A DNA stretch of 64,000 bases, taken from Liquidambar formosana (Eukaryota; Streptophyta; Magnoliopsida; Saxifragales; Altingiaceae). The notes under the pieces were generated by a model, which was given only the letters and a program-made list of their open reading frames with translations, was not told the DNA's origin and did not search any database. The stretch covers positions 27,488,271-27,552,270 of the forward strand of contig CM077833.1 in the NCBI GenBank assembly GCA_039720395.1. The letters are read 5' to 3'. The translations under genes were made by a program, and so were the position numbers. Shown here piece after piece: positions 11,130 through 21,262 of this stretch; positions within the stretch are counted from its first letter, which is position 1; every line of letters starts with the position of its first letter.

Positions 11130-11450
11130 TTGCGTTGAGCCTGTTCTTAGATGAGACTTTGTTGCGAACCCATTCTTAGGTTCAGTGTGCTCAAGCCATT
11201 TATTAGGTGAGACTTATGCCCATTCTTAGGCAGCATTGCTTGGACCCGTTCTTGGGCAAGACTTTGTTTTTAACCCATTCTTAGGTTTAGCGTGCTCAAG
11301 CCATTTATTAGGTGAGACTTGTGCCCATTCTTAGGCAATTTTGCTTGGACCCACTCTTGGGCAAGACTTTGTTTTTAACCCATTCTTAGGTTCAGCGTGC
11401 TCAAGCCATTTATTAGGTGAGACTTGTGCCCATTCTTGGGCAATTTCTGA
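11130..11450. repeat. 105-bp tandem repeat in retroelement 3' region
   Basis: CATTCTTAGG recurs at 11171, 11276 and 11381, a period of 105 bp, giving about three copies. Each unit holds four related 24-29-bp subunits built on CATTCTTAGGT / CATTTATTAGGTG / CGTTCTTGGGCA. It lies between the end of the antisense gene and the end of pol, that is, in the 3' untranslated region of the element. Confidence 0.85.
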
Positions 11451-11565
11451 CTTCGACTCGTTGCTGGGGAAAATGCCTTTAGCTCGAATGATAAACAAGC
11501 GATGACGTTCCTGAATAACCTCTGAACTTGTATTGAACAATCATTGAATGTAATTACAACTTTAG

Positions 11566-14500
11566 CTATCGGTAAAACAATCTTAGGTTAGCTATATTAA
11601 CTGATCTCGGGAGCTCTTGTCCGGTCTCCAAGCTTTTTAGTTTGTAAGAACCTGTACCCCCGACGTGGATGACCTCGTAAGGACCTTCCCATGTCGCCCC
11701 GAGCTTCCCGTCTGCAGGATTTCTGGTTCCAGCGTTGACTTGTCTGAGTACCAACTCTCCGACATTGAACTCCCTTGACTTTATTCTTCGATTGTAATAT
11801 TTTTTCAGTTCTTGTTGGTAAGATGCCATTTTAATTCGAGCCCTTTCCCTTCTTTCTTCTGCTAAGTCCAGATCTTGAGACAGAACCTGTTCATTTGTTG
11901 CCGCGTCATAAGATTCGGTTCTGAGACCTGGTAGACCCAACTCTGTTGGTATAACTGCTTCCATCCCATAGGTCATGGAAAATGGAGTTTCTCCTATGGA
12001 CCTCCTCGGAGTAGTTCGATATGCCCATAGTATGGAATGTAGCTCATCAGGCCAAGCCCCTTTGACATTGTCTAGCCTTCTCTTTATCCCTGCGACTATA
12101 ATCTTGTTGGTGGTCTCTGCCTGACCATTGCACTGCGGGTAACTCGGATTAGAGTACCACCATTGAATTCCCTGTTCTGCACTGAATTCCCGAGTTCGTT
12201 TACTGTCGAACTGAGTCCCGTTATCTGATACGAAAGCTCTCGGGATCCCGAAGCGTGTGATGATATTCTCCCAAAGGAACTTGATAATATCAGAATCTTT
12301 AATTGAAGCAAGCGCGATAGCCTCTACCCATTTGGTAAAATAATCAGTTGCAATGAACAAGTACTTCCTGTTCCCCGAGGCTGTGGGCAATGAACCCACG
12401 AGATCTAACCCCCACTGTGCGAAAGGCCACGGACTAGATATAGGATGTAACTCCTGAGCAGGCTGGTGTATTTTGTCAGCAAACATCTGGCACTTCGGGC
12501 ACTTCCTCACATACCTGATAGCATCCTTCTGCATGTATGGCCACCAGTAGCCCTGAGTGTTTGCCCTATGGGCTAGTGATCTTCCTCCTGCATGACCTCC
12601 GCATGATCCCTCGTGGAGTTCAGCCAGCAGGTCCAGCACTTGGTCTGGATGTACGCACTTCAGGTATAGTCCCGTGTAGGATCTTTTGTAGAGAGAGCCC
12701 GAGGGAGATAGCCAAAAACGAGCTGATTTAGCGCGAATTCGGTGACCCTGATTGCGATCCTCGGGTAGTTCATCCCTCTGTAGATATGCAATTATCTCGT
12801 CCATCCAGCTCGGTGTCGAAGACTGAATGTCCGAAATGAGATCTTCTGTCCCGATGCTGGGCTCTTGCAACACTTCGACATTTATGGTTCGAGGGGTATC
12901 TGTTTCCAACGCTGCGGCCAGGGCAGCCAACCCATCTGCATGTCTATTCTGATCCCTCACAAAGCGTTTGAACTCCACACTGATGAACTTCGCAGCCAAT
13001 TCCCATACCTTGTGCATGTACGCAGCCATTCTTTCATCTTTGGCTTCATATTCTTTGTTTAACTGGTTAACCACGAGCCTGGAGTCACTGTACACTGTCA
13101 GCTCTTTTACCCCCATTGCTTGGGCCATCCCTAGTCCTGCCACAACTGCCTCATACTCTGCTTCATTGTTTGAGGCTGGGAACATAAGTCTCACTGCTTG
13201 CTCGATGATTTCTCCTTCGGGATCTGTCAGTACAATTCCCAGACCTGCACCTTTCGCATTAGATGCACCATCCACTTTGAGCTCCCATCTCTTCCTCTTC
13301 TCTGTGTTTATATTGTCTTTCCCCCCCAGTTCGGGCAGAGAGGATTTGAATGCTGTCTGTCCCGAACTGTAAGTAGGATCCGCGAATTCAGCCAAAAAAT
13401 CAGCCAATATTTGCCCCTTTATGGCAGGTCGGGGCTGGAAGTGAATGTCGTAAGCATTGAGTTCTACCCCCCACTTCGAGACGCGTCCTGACAAATCAGC
13501 TCTGCGGAGCACATCTTTCAGTGGGTAGTTTGTGAGGACGATGATAGGATGACACTGGAAGTAGTGTTGGAGTTTTCTGGAGGCTGTGACAAGGGCTAGG
13601 AGCAGTTTTTCAGCGTCTAATAGTGTCTTGCTAATATAATAGATTGGTGCTTGAGTAAGGTGGCGCTGGGCTAAAAGAACGCCACTGAGTGCATGAGCTG
13701 ATACAGCAAGATAGAGGTAAAGAGGTTCCCCGTGGTAAGGGTGGGTCAGGGTGGGCAGTTTTTCTAAATGAGCCACTAACTTTTGATAAGCCTCTTGGCA
13801 TTCCGTGTTCCATCCCGAGTTAGTGCTCTTCTTCAGTATTTGAAAGAATGGGTGGCATTTGTCTGATGACCTCGAGATGAATCTACTGAGTGCTGCCACC
13901 ATCCCGTTCAACTGTTGAACGTCCCTGACCGTTGTTGGAGTACGTAAGGTTCTTATCGCCTCAATCTTACTTGGATTTGCTTCGATCCCCCTTCTTGATA
14001 CTAAGTGACCCAGGAATTTTCCCCAGCCTATTCCAAATGAGCTTTTCTTCGCATTTAACTTCATCCCATACTCCCTGAGTCGGGCAAAAGCCTCAGTTAG
14101 GTCTGCTAGGTGATCTTTCTCTGAGCTGCTCTTAACAATAGTGTCATCAACGTACGCCTCAAGGTTTTTGCCAATCAGTCCTTCAAACATCCTGCTAACA
14201 AGACGTTGGTAGGTGGCCCCTGCATTCTTCAACCCGAACGGCATCACCTTGTAGCAGTACGTTCCTCTAGGAGTAATGAACCCCGTCTTGTCTTGGTCGT
14301 GTTCTGCCATGGGAATCTGATGGTAGTCCGAGTAGGCATCAAATATACTCAGTCTCTCATACCCCGAGATAGAGTCTATAAGTTGGTCAATCTTAGGCAA
14401 GGGGAAACTGTCCTTTGGGCACGCTTTATTGAGGTCCGTGAAATTGATACAGACTCGCCAGTCCCCTGTCTTCTTTCTCACACATACAGGATTGGCCAGC

Positions 14501-14880
14501 CAACTCGGGTACTTTACTTCTCTGATGAACCCTGCTTTCAAAAGCTTATCAACCTCGGCAGAAACTGTTTCGGCTCTATCATCTGACAATCTTCGTTGCT
14601 TCTGAACTACTGGCTTGTAATTCGGGTTAACTTGCAACTCATGAGTAATAATTCTGGGATCTATTCCTGGCATTTCATGGGGTGACCAAGCAAATACATC
14701 GATGTTATTCTTCAAAAATTCGAACAGTTCTGCTGCGTCGGTTTCACTTAATGACTTTCCTATCCAGAAAAACCTCTCTGGATCATCAGGACTGATTATC
14801 TTCTTCACTAACTCCTCCCCTGTTCTGTCTGCGGGTTCCAGAGCTGTTTCTTCTACTCCGGGCCGTTCTCCCTTTCGTTG
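11566..14880 (-). pseudogene. pol: Pol: reverse transcriptase, RNase H (two), integrase
   Basis: The largest uninterrupted part of the polyprotein, about 1100 residues, downstream of a TAG (14881-14883) in the same frame. In order: RT with SIFDAYSDYHQI and catalytic YVDD (14143-14154); a connecting RNase H with PLYLYLAVSAHALSGVLL; a second RNase H starting KVDGASN with SNNEAEYEA and YSDSRLVV; then integrase with an HHCC zinc finger (ending RKCPKCQ) and a catalytic triad in GLDLVG, SDNGTQF and QAETTNK. All catalytic motifs look intact. It has no start codon of its own and would be made only as part of a gag-pol fusion. Called a pseudogene only because of the upstream stops. Confidence 0.93.
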
Positions 14881-16053
14881 CTACAAGGGGACCTCATCAA
14901 TCTTAGCTTTTTTCTTCTGCTCAGGCTCTTGCCTCGGGGCTTTGATTTTGCCAGTTCCCGAACTGGGAAGGCGTGGGACCTTGGACTTCAGTTTGTCCTC
15001 GGAAGGTGCTGAGTGGCCTGCATACTCTGCCAGAAAACACTCCCTGGCCGCCGCCTGGTTTCCCTTTATCTCCATGATTCCTTCTGGGCTCGGGAACCTG
15101 ATGGATTGGTGGTAGGAGGATGGGACAGCCTTTATGGCATGAATCCAGGGTCGCCCGAGTATCACATTGTAAGCTGACCTTTCCTGGATCACCAAAAACG
15201 TTTCCATGGATTGCACTGGCCCCGCCCGAACTGGGAGCGTTATCTGTCCCAATGGGAAAGTCATGTTGCCATTAAAAGCTTTCAAGCTGACGTGGCAGGG
15301 CTTCAGGTCGGAGTCCTTAAGCCCGAGTTGACTGAACAACTTCTGAAACATGACGTTCACAGATGCCCCGTTATCCACATAGACTTTGCCCACGTCGTAG
15401 TTCCCTATGAGCATGCGGACAACTAGAGCATCATTGTGCGGGCAGCGCACCGTCCCATCAGTCTCGGCATCCCCGAAGAAAAGCAGTTTCTCTCCATTCT
15501 CTCCCTCACTCTGAGGTAGTAGTACTGGCTCATCCCCAATATCACTGACTTCAGCATTTTGACAAGCCATCCTATATTGCGCCCTAAGCTGGCTGGTTGA
15601 CAGGGCGGTTTCCTCATATCCTCCGGTGATCATATCAATCCTCCCGAGGATCTTTGGTTGAGTGGATTGAGGAGCCCTGTTCTCGGGTTTTTTCTGTTCG
15701 GATGGCTGTCCTTTGTCCTTTCGGGCTATAAATTCATCGAGCTTCCCTTCCTTGGCCCAGGCCTCGAGGTTGTACTTCAGAACCTTACAGTCCTCTGTCC
15801 TGTGGCCATGATCCTTGTGGTAACTGCAAAACAACTTCTTATTTCTCTTCTCGGGCTCCGCGAACATAGGTCGAGGTTTCTGGAAGAAGTCCCTATTCTC
15901 CAGTGCCTTCATTAACTTGTAGATGGGGAGAGTAAATACAGTGAAGATGGCCTGGTTTGGATTGGTGGGTGGCCTAGATTTCTCTCCTCGGGGATTGTCT
16001 CTTTGTGGCCTGGAGTCCTTCCTCTTGTCATCTTTTTCGCTAGCTTTGGCAGA
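14881..16053 (-). pseudogene. Gag C-terminal zinc knuckle and aspartic protease
   Basis: This part is in frame with gag upstream and pol downstream. It has a Tat-type zinc knuckle CSYHKDHGHRTEDC (about 15789-15830), a spacer ending in DMITGG, then a retropepsin with the DNGAS active site (about 15361-15378) and a conserved LGRPWIHAI near the end. The frame stops at TAG 14881-14883. Because both flanking stops are single codons in an otherwise open frame, they look like point mutations in one gag-pro-pol polyprotein. Confidence 0.88.
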
Positions 16054-17466
16054 CTATGGGGTGTAAAAATCATCCAACTTGGAATAATTGGCTACAGTGG
16101 AGAGTAGCTTGGCTAGGTTTCTAGGGGGATTGACAGTGAGCTCCTTAAACAGAGGTGATGGCTTCCTCAACCCGAGACGAAACAGATCCATTGCATTCTT
16201 CTCAATGGGCTCGTCAATCTCATTGTAGACCTCCCAGAACCTCTGAGAGTATTCCCGAAGTCCTTCCCCATCTTTCTGTTTCAGCTCATATAGGTTCTGC
16301 ATGGTCCTCGGGAATTTGCAGCTAGTGATGAACATTTTCTTGAACAGCTTGCTCAGTTCGTGCCAGCTGTCAATAGATTCATCTGGGATCTTGGCCCACC
16401 ACTTTAAAGCCACTTCCCCCAAACTCATAGGAAATATTTTGCAGAGAAAACCCTCATTTCCAGCATATAACGACATACGTTGCAAGTAATAATTCAAATG
16501 ATGATCGGGGTCTATTGAAAGAGAGTAAAGAGTAAAAGTTATCTCGGAATACCCTCGTGGGATTGGGACCCGTTGAATCCACCGTGTGAATGGGCTCCGA
16601 GCCACAGCAAGGCTTTCAGGTCTCTCTCCTCCTCTACTCCGGTTACCCCGGTGTCTCTTGGAGGCTTCTTCCTCGTTTCTTTCACGCCTGGGTGACCGAG
16701 AGTGCTTTCTGCTTGTCCCCCCAGTACTTCTCTCCCCCCTTCTTTCAAGAGACCGAGACCGGTGATAGCATCTCTCCTCTCTGTGAACTTCGTGCCCAGA
16801 ACGCACCTGAGAGCGAGGTCTTGGGTGGTCCTCATTCCACCTTCGCGCATGGTCTGAATGCCTTGAACTGCGTTCTGGGGACCTCTGAATCAGCGCATGA
16901 TGTTGTTCATCTCCCCCTCCCAAAGGTCTCTGTTCTGGATCAGTTAATCGTGGCTGATCGTCATGTCTGCTGCGGTGGTGGTAGTGCGAGGCCCCGGGCC
17001 TGGGTGAGCTCTCTTGATGCCTAGTGCGACGGAGTGGACTGGTTTGGCTAGCCTCCTCAGCGACGACATTGACTCCGCGAGGGGCAAAAGTCCGCTGGAG
17101 GTAGCGGTGATAATTTTGCTCTGCATTCAGCTTTGCGAGCTGCGCCGATTGAATCTCCGATTGCATGGTTGCAATCAGTTCCACTACCGCCGCTGGGTTG
17201 GGGTTGTTTGTCACAGCCTTATCGAAGGCGGCTTTCAAAACAGGCTGGTCATCGAGAGAATGCAGAACAGCGGACATTTCAGGGGAGATCTGATGTTGCT
17301 GAATCGGAGGAAGCTGACTGGTTCCTGCCGCAAGCAATGGCGGGTTGGTCTGTGAAGGCTGGGTTTCTGCTCGCTTCCCAGCATCGCCTGTAATGGCTTG
17401 GTCTACGCGAGTAAAGTTCGCTCCAGATCTGGTTCGCCCAAAGGTGGGCGGAGGTGGTGTAGCCAT
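16054..17466 (-). pseudogene. gag: Gag N-terminal part, ended by an in-frame TAG
   Basis: The chosen ATG (17464-17466, MATPPPPTFGRTR) is the first after the primer-binding site. The N-terminal half is Arg/Ser/His-rich and of low complexity. The C-terminal half is the Retrotrans_gag core (RWIQRVPIPRGY, ALKWWAKIPDESIDSW, LREYSQRFWEVYNEI). It ends at TAG 16054-16056. The same frame then continues open for 390 codons through zinc knuckle and protease, so this stop splits gag before its nucleic-acid-binding part. Confidence 0.88.
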
Positions 17467-17477
17467 CTTATCGCGAT

Positions 17478-17497
17478 GGTTCCCACAGACGGCGCCA
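17478..17497 (-). other. Primer-binding site of retrotransposon
   Basis: On the minus strand, three bases after the 5' LTR end (17501), the sequence reads TGGCGCCGTCTGTGGGAACC. A TGGCGCC start is usual for plant Ty3/gypsy elements. The tRNA was not assigned. Confidence 0.85.
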
Positions 17498-17500
17498 AAT

Positions 17501-18200
17501 TGTACGGGGTAAAATCTGCTCCCCGAACTACGTGTTGATGATGGAGCTTGCTCCCTCGCCTGGACCTGCAATCACAAGCTTGGAAAACGGGTCAGAGGGT
17601 AGGCCAAGGTGGGTTTTGGCCGTGCCCTCTCCAATGCTTAAGTCAGAAAGCTGTACTGGGGAGAATGAGGCAAGGAAGAAGATGAATCTCAGAGAATTAG
17701 GGTATTGTAGCTTACCAAATTAGGCTGTATCGTATTCTTTTTATACCCACCTGTACGAACTGACCATGTGAGGTCAGATAACTGCTTGGGTTAGGTCAGA
17801 TCTGACCATGGTTTACCCATAACCGTCTGACCATAGTTTATTGACCATGGTTGGCCAGGGAACCGTGGTTTCTTGTAACCGCTGTGTCAGGAATTACAGC
17901 TGCTAAGACAGTTTTGGACTGTAGTAGGATTCGGATTGTAGCGTGAGTCATAAGACAGGTGTCCCGAGGTGAAGGTCAGGTCCCGAGTTGGAAGATCACG
18001 TGCTTTGCAGCAGGTCCTAGCGTGAGGGCCTTCCATGTGTCAAGTGAAGTGATTTAACCCCTTGCCCCGAGCTGGATCTTAGAAGGTGAATCACGTGCGT
18101 TGTGGTGGGCCTGGTTGAGCAATTTTCGCCGCGTGTCAGCGTTTCAGGCCTGAACCTTCCATCCCGAGCTGAAACCTCAGTTCAGAGATATTTCCACACA
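17501..18200 (-). repeat. 5' LTR
   Basis: 700 bp, paired with 6600-7299, with eight transitions and no indels between them. It is the 5' LTR because it adjoins the primer-binding site. Confidence 0.93.
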
Positions 18201-18645
18201 ATTAGGCTAGAAATTATTCAATCATTTTAATTTTGCACGGGTGCTGTCTTTGATAAATCTCATCCCATCACGAGTGACAATTTCTGTTTCATTTTTGCAT
18301 AAATAGATACTGTAAATGGTTAAAAAAATTCACTTAAACGATAATTTTTGAAAAATGTTTTTCTTTCAAAATTGTTTAAAATAATTTTTTTTTTAAAATA
18401 GTATTTCCAATTTTCATGAAAACCTCTTATATACATAAACTCTTGAGAAGTTTTAAAGAAATGGAGGTACAAAAAAAAGATGAGGTGCCACTCCCTTTAA
18501 GAAACTGGAAAAGGTGCAGCCGGTTTTTCTATTTAAGCCCAGTAGGCCAGTATCCGCCGAGTAATGGAGACGAACTTAAATAAAAGTCCTTTTCAGGTTA
18601 ATGGACCTATAATGGGCTCACAAACCTCGGGAAGAAGTCAAGTTA
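18201..18645. repeat. Continuation of type II 3' flank after retroelement
   Basis: No gene. It resumes the sequence interrupted at 6599 and matches 38403-38912 and 50935-51399. About 18310-18460 looks like half of a decayed hAT-type MITE (CACTTAAACGATAATTTTTG..). TCAAGTTA before 18646 matches the 8-bp duplication of the next MITE. Confidence 0.7.
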
Positions 18646-19037
18646 GGGAACGGCTGTTGCGACTCACTTTTTTATCAAACCTCCTTTTGTTTTGGTTGTT
18701 AAGATTTTATACAAAATATAAAATGCATTTACAAAAATCAACTGCATTATCCACTAGAAAACATCATTTGGAACAACTTTATAGAAGAAAGTTTTTCCAA
18801 ACTTTATCGTTTTAGTAGACTTTTTGGCAAAAAAAGAAATAAAGGCAATAAATGGCTAAAAAATCTACTTAAACGATAAATTTTAAAAAACTTTCTGTTA
18901 CAAAGTTATTCAAAATAATGTTTTATAGTAGACTATGAGACCGGTTTTTGTAAAAACTTGTTATATTTTGCATAAAACCCTAAAAAGCTAAAAAATAAGG
19001 AGGTGTGATAAAAAAGTGGGATTGCAATAGCTATTCC
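18646..19037. mobile_element. hAT-type MITE, GGGAACGGCTATTGC family
   Basis: Inverted ends: GGGAACGGCTGTTGCGAC at left, GATTGCAATAGCTATTCC at right. The interior is also largely self-complementary (the AAACGATAG/CTATCGTTTT motifs). It shares its insertion site with 38913-39306 and 51400-51795, so it predates the block duplication. The family assignment comes from an 8-bp target duplication seen in the cleanest member, 30619-31022. Confidence 0.75.
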
Positions 19038-20685
19038 TTTTGGTCTCAAGCTATATAAGGCTCAAGAAATGGTGTTGAAGCAAATTTTCCATATTTACCA
19101 CATCATCATTCAGAAGAAATGATGGTTGGAGGTGGAGGGAACAGTGGGTGTGGTAAAAAAAAAAGCTCACATGCATTAGAACAATTACTTTTTTTATATA
19201 ATGTATGTTTATTGTAACAATGCATTTTACCTTATAACGATGCAAAAAATGAGTTTGCATTATTCTTTTTCATGGTCTTTCTGGCTTTCTACTAACGATG
19301 AAACAAATGTTATATTCTTTTCTTTCGAACCTTTTCCACAAATTATGTGATTTTAGGTTATCCACATATAGCACTGGAACATTTCTCATGTTATCCATCC
19401 ACTTTTCCTCATAAGGGGTCCTACAAATACGTGCTTATCTCTTGGACCATCCCACTAGAAGGGAACGAATATATCATTTAAGAACATTTTCTTCCTACAA
19501 GTATGAAGGCTTCAAAAAAAGCAAACGTTGTACTCCTATCAGGCATCTTGAGCAACAATCTACTGAGAATTTTCTAAAATTTATTTTTCACTAAAAAACA
19601 ATGTGGAGGCCAGCTTTTTTCTTTTGGGGTGGGGTGGTGGGAGGGGGGAAGGTGTGGGTAGCCCTAGAGTTTATATCAATGACCCTAACAATATAAAGTA
19701 TTGTTACTTATCGCAATCATCGAACCATGTAACAATATAGAGTAATTAATGTTAATTAATTATCCTAATTTCTTCCTGTCAATTCTCTCATATTGGGTAC
19801 AGTAAAATTTGGATGGGTTTGTCATAGATGTTCTTTACTCTCTCATATTAGATGAGAATTGGGAAACCATGGATTCTAGATAGATTCATGGGCTTGGCAA
19901 TTGGTACATTGGGTTGAGCTTGAGAAGTCAGGCAATCCGAACTCAACCTATATAATAAATAAATAAATAAATATATATATATTAATGTTTTAAATTCATA
20001 AGTGTTGTTTAATTATTTTATGCTTTTATCTTTTCTTTTTTTTTACTTTAATTTTTTAAAATAATCTTTCTATGAAAATTTGTAGTTTTAATTAGTATAA
20101 ATTTCAAGTTAATCAATAAAATTTGAATAATTACAATTTGTGAGTATATGCAATAATGCATTTTTATTTGTTGATACATGTTATCTAAAAATTAATAAGA
20201 AAGAAAACAATGGCCAATCGGAACATTTCTGATGTTACCCGTCCACCTCTCCTCAGATAAGGGTCCTACAAACACCACGTGGTCATCTCTTTGACCATCC
20301 CATGCAGCCATGTTGTTGAGAAGCACCTTTTGACTGAGAAATTAATTTTTACGAGAAAAGATGCTGTGAGGCTCTCCTTTCATTCATTCTTTTACTTATT
20401 TATTTTGGTAAGAATGAAGAAAATTGATTAATATCTAAGCTACTTTTACGAGGACGGGAAACGAAGACATACTCCTTTAGAGGGGGAAATTTGATGTTTA
20501 AGGCTACAACATATTCAATAGCATTTTTTAAAAATTATGTTAACAAAATCCTGTAAATCAATTTTCTTTTTTTTTATAAAAAAAAATATACATCACCATC
20601 TAGGTATCTAAAAGCACCGATATACATCCCTCATTTTTATCACCTCCTTTACAATTAAAAATTATAGAAAGAGTCCAATCTCATA
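19038..20685. repeat. Duplicated intergenic block
   Basis: No gene is seen. It matches 39307-40956 along its length, and parts match 25920-26990, 42380-43080, 45690-46090 and 57480-58440. It includes a TATAAGGCTCAAG motif, an AT-rich simple repeat (about 19950-19983) and a G-rich stretch near 19630. Confidence 0.7.
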
Positions 20686-20890
20686 TTCCCTTTGTCCGAC
20701 AAAGGTAGGTTATATTTGTTATTTTTTTTATCCTAAAATATTTGTCTATTTTGAAAAGTCAAATTATAAAAATTGGAGAAAATAATTTTGAAAAAATAGG
20801 ATTTAATAAAAGACAAGTTAATGAAATGATTTTTTTTTTTTAAATTACGTGTTTTGTTCAACATGACTTATTTTTATGGGATGAAAGAAA
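20686..20890. mobile_element. Stowaway-like MITE in type I ghost promoter
   Basis: A 205-bp AT-rich insert flanked by TA (20684-20685 and 20891-20892). Its ends resemble degenerate Stowaway/mariner termini (TTCCCTTTGTCC and GGGATGAAAGAAA). Intact type I promoters lack it and read CTCATACAAGAG (near 2476) or CTCATGTAAGAG (near 43271) at this point. The copy at 40957-41158 occupies the same site. Confidence 0.8.
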
Positions 20891-20929
20891 TACAAGAGAG
20901 AGGGAAAGAAAAGGTAAAAAAAGTGGCAA

Positions 20930-21260
20930 CCCATGGTCGGTATTTTTGTGGACCGACATGCTTGTGTAGCCACAATCACGTGCATTATGGGTCCACAAAC
21001 TTTGAAACAGAGCACTAAGGTAAGCAGGAATCAGAAAAACGAGTAGAGTTTAGGAAGAAGTGAAGCTCTATATAGCACTGCGACACATTATTTGAAATTT
21101 TATGATGAGTCAAAATATATGGGTCAAACAGCATTTTTTTTTTATTAATGGGGCTTCACTAATTATATATTGTTGAAAATTAAAGAAAGGGTGTAATATG
21201 GACAGTAGTACTAGAGTAGCGATTTTTATTTAAGTTTGTAAATTTGCAATACTGTTATAG
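20930..21260 (+). pseudogene. Type I EF-hand gene ghost (copy 1)
   Basis: The type I promoter sequence runs normally to TCTATATA and then switches at about 21074 to sequence that lies 360 bases after the stop codon of the intact gene. Relative to the 2792 locus this joins 2679 to 3446 and removes 766 bases, with TA microhomology: transcription start, whole coding region and poly(A) signal. AAACAGTG has become AAACAGAG and GATAAG has become GGTAAG, so this promoter is also decaying. The sequence after the junction resembles the 3' flank up to the Helitron. Confidence 0.85.
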
Positions 21261-21262
21261 AA

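Larger units (their letters stand above)
6600..18200 (-). mobile_element. Ty3/gypsy LTR retrotransposon, Tat-like, full length
   Basis: An 11,601-bp element with 700-bp LTRs (6600-7299, 17501-18200) that begin TG and end CA. ATTGG precedes it (6595-6599) and ATTAGG follows, consistent with a 5-bp target duplication with one change. The uninserted sequence survives at 38395-38420 and 50915-50935. The coding order on the minus strand is gag, protease, RT, RNase H, a second RNase H, integrase. The large size, second RNase H, long 3' region and antisense ORF fit the Tat lineage (family knowledge). The LTRs differ at eight positions, all transitions (about 1.1%), so insertion was recent. Two in-frame stops make this copy non-autonomous unless they are read through. 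Confidence 0.96.

Noticed and set aside
19051..19260. Minus-strand frame repeated at 25933, 42539 and 57538
   Set aside because: Recurs because the block is duplicated; frames differ in length and start, with no domain.
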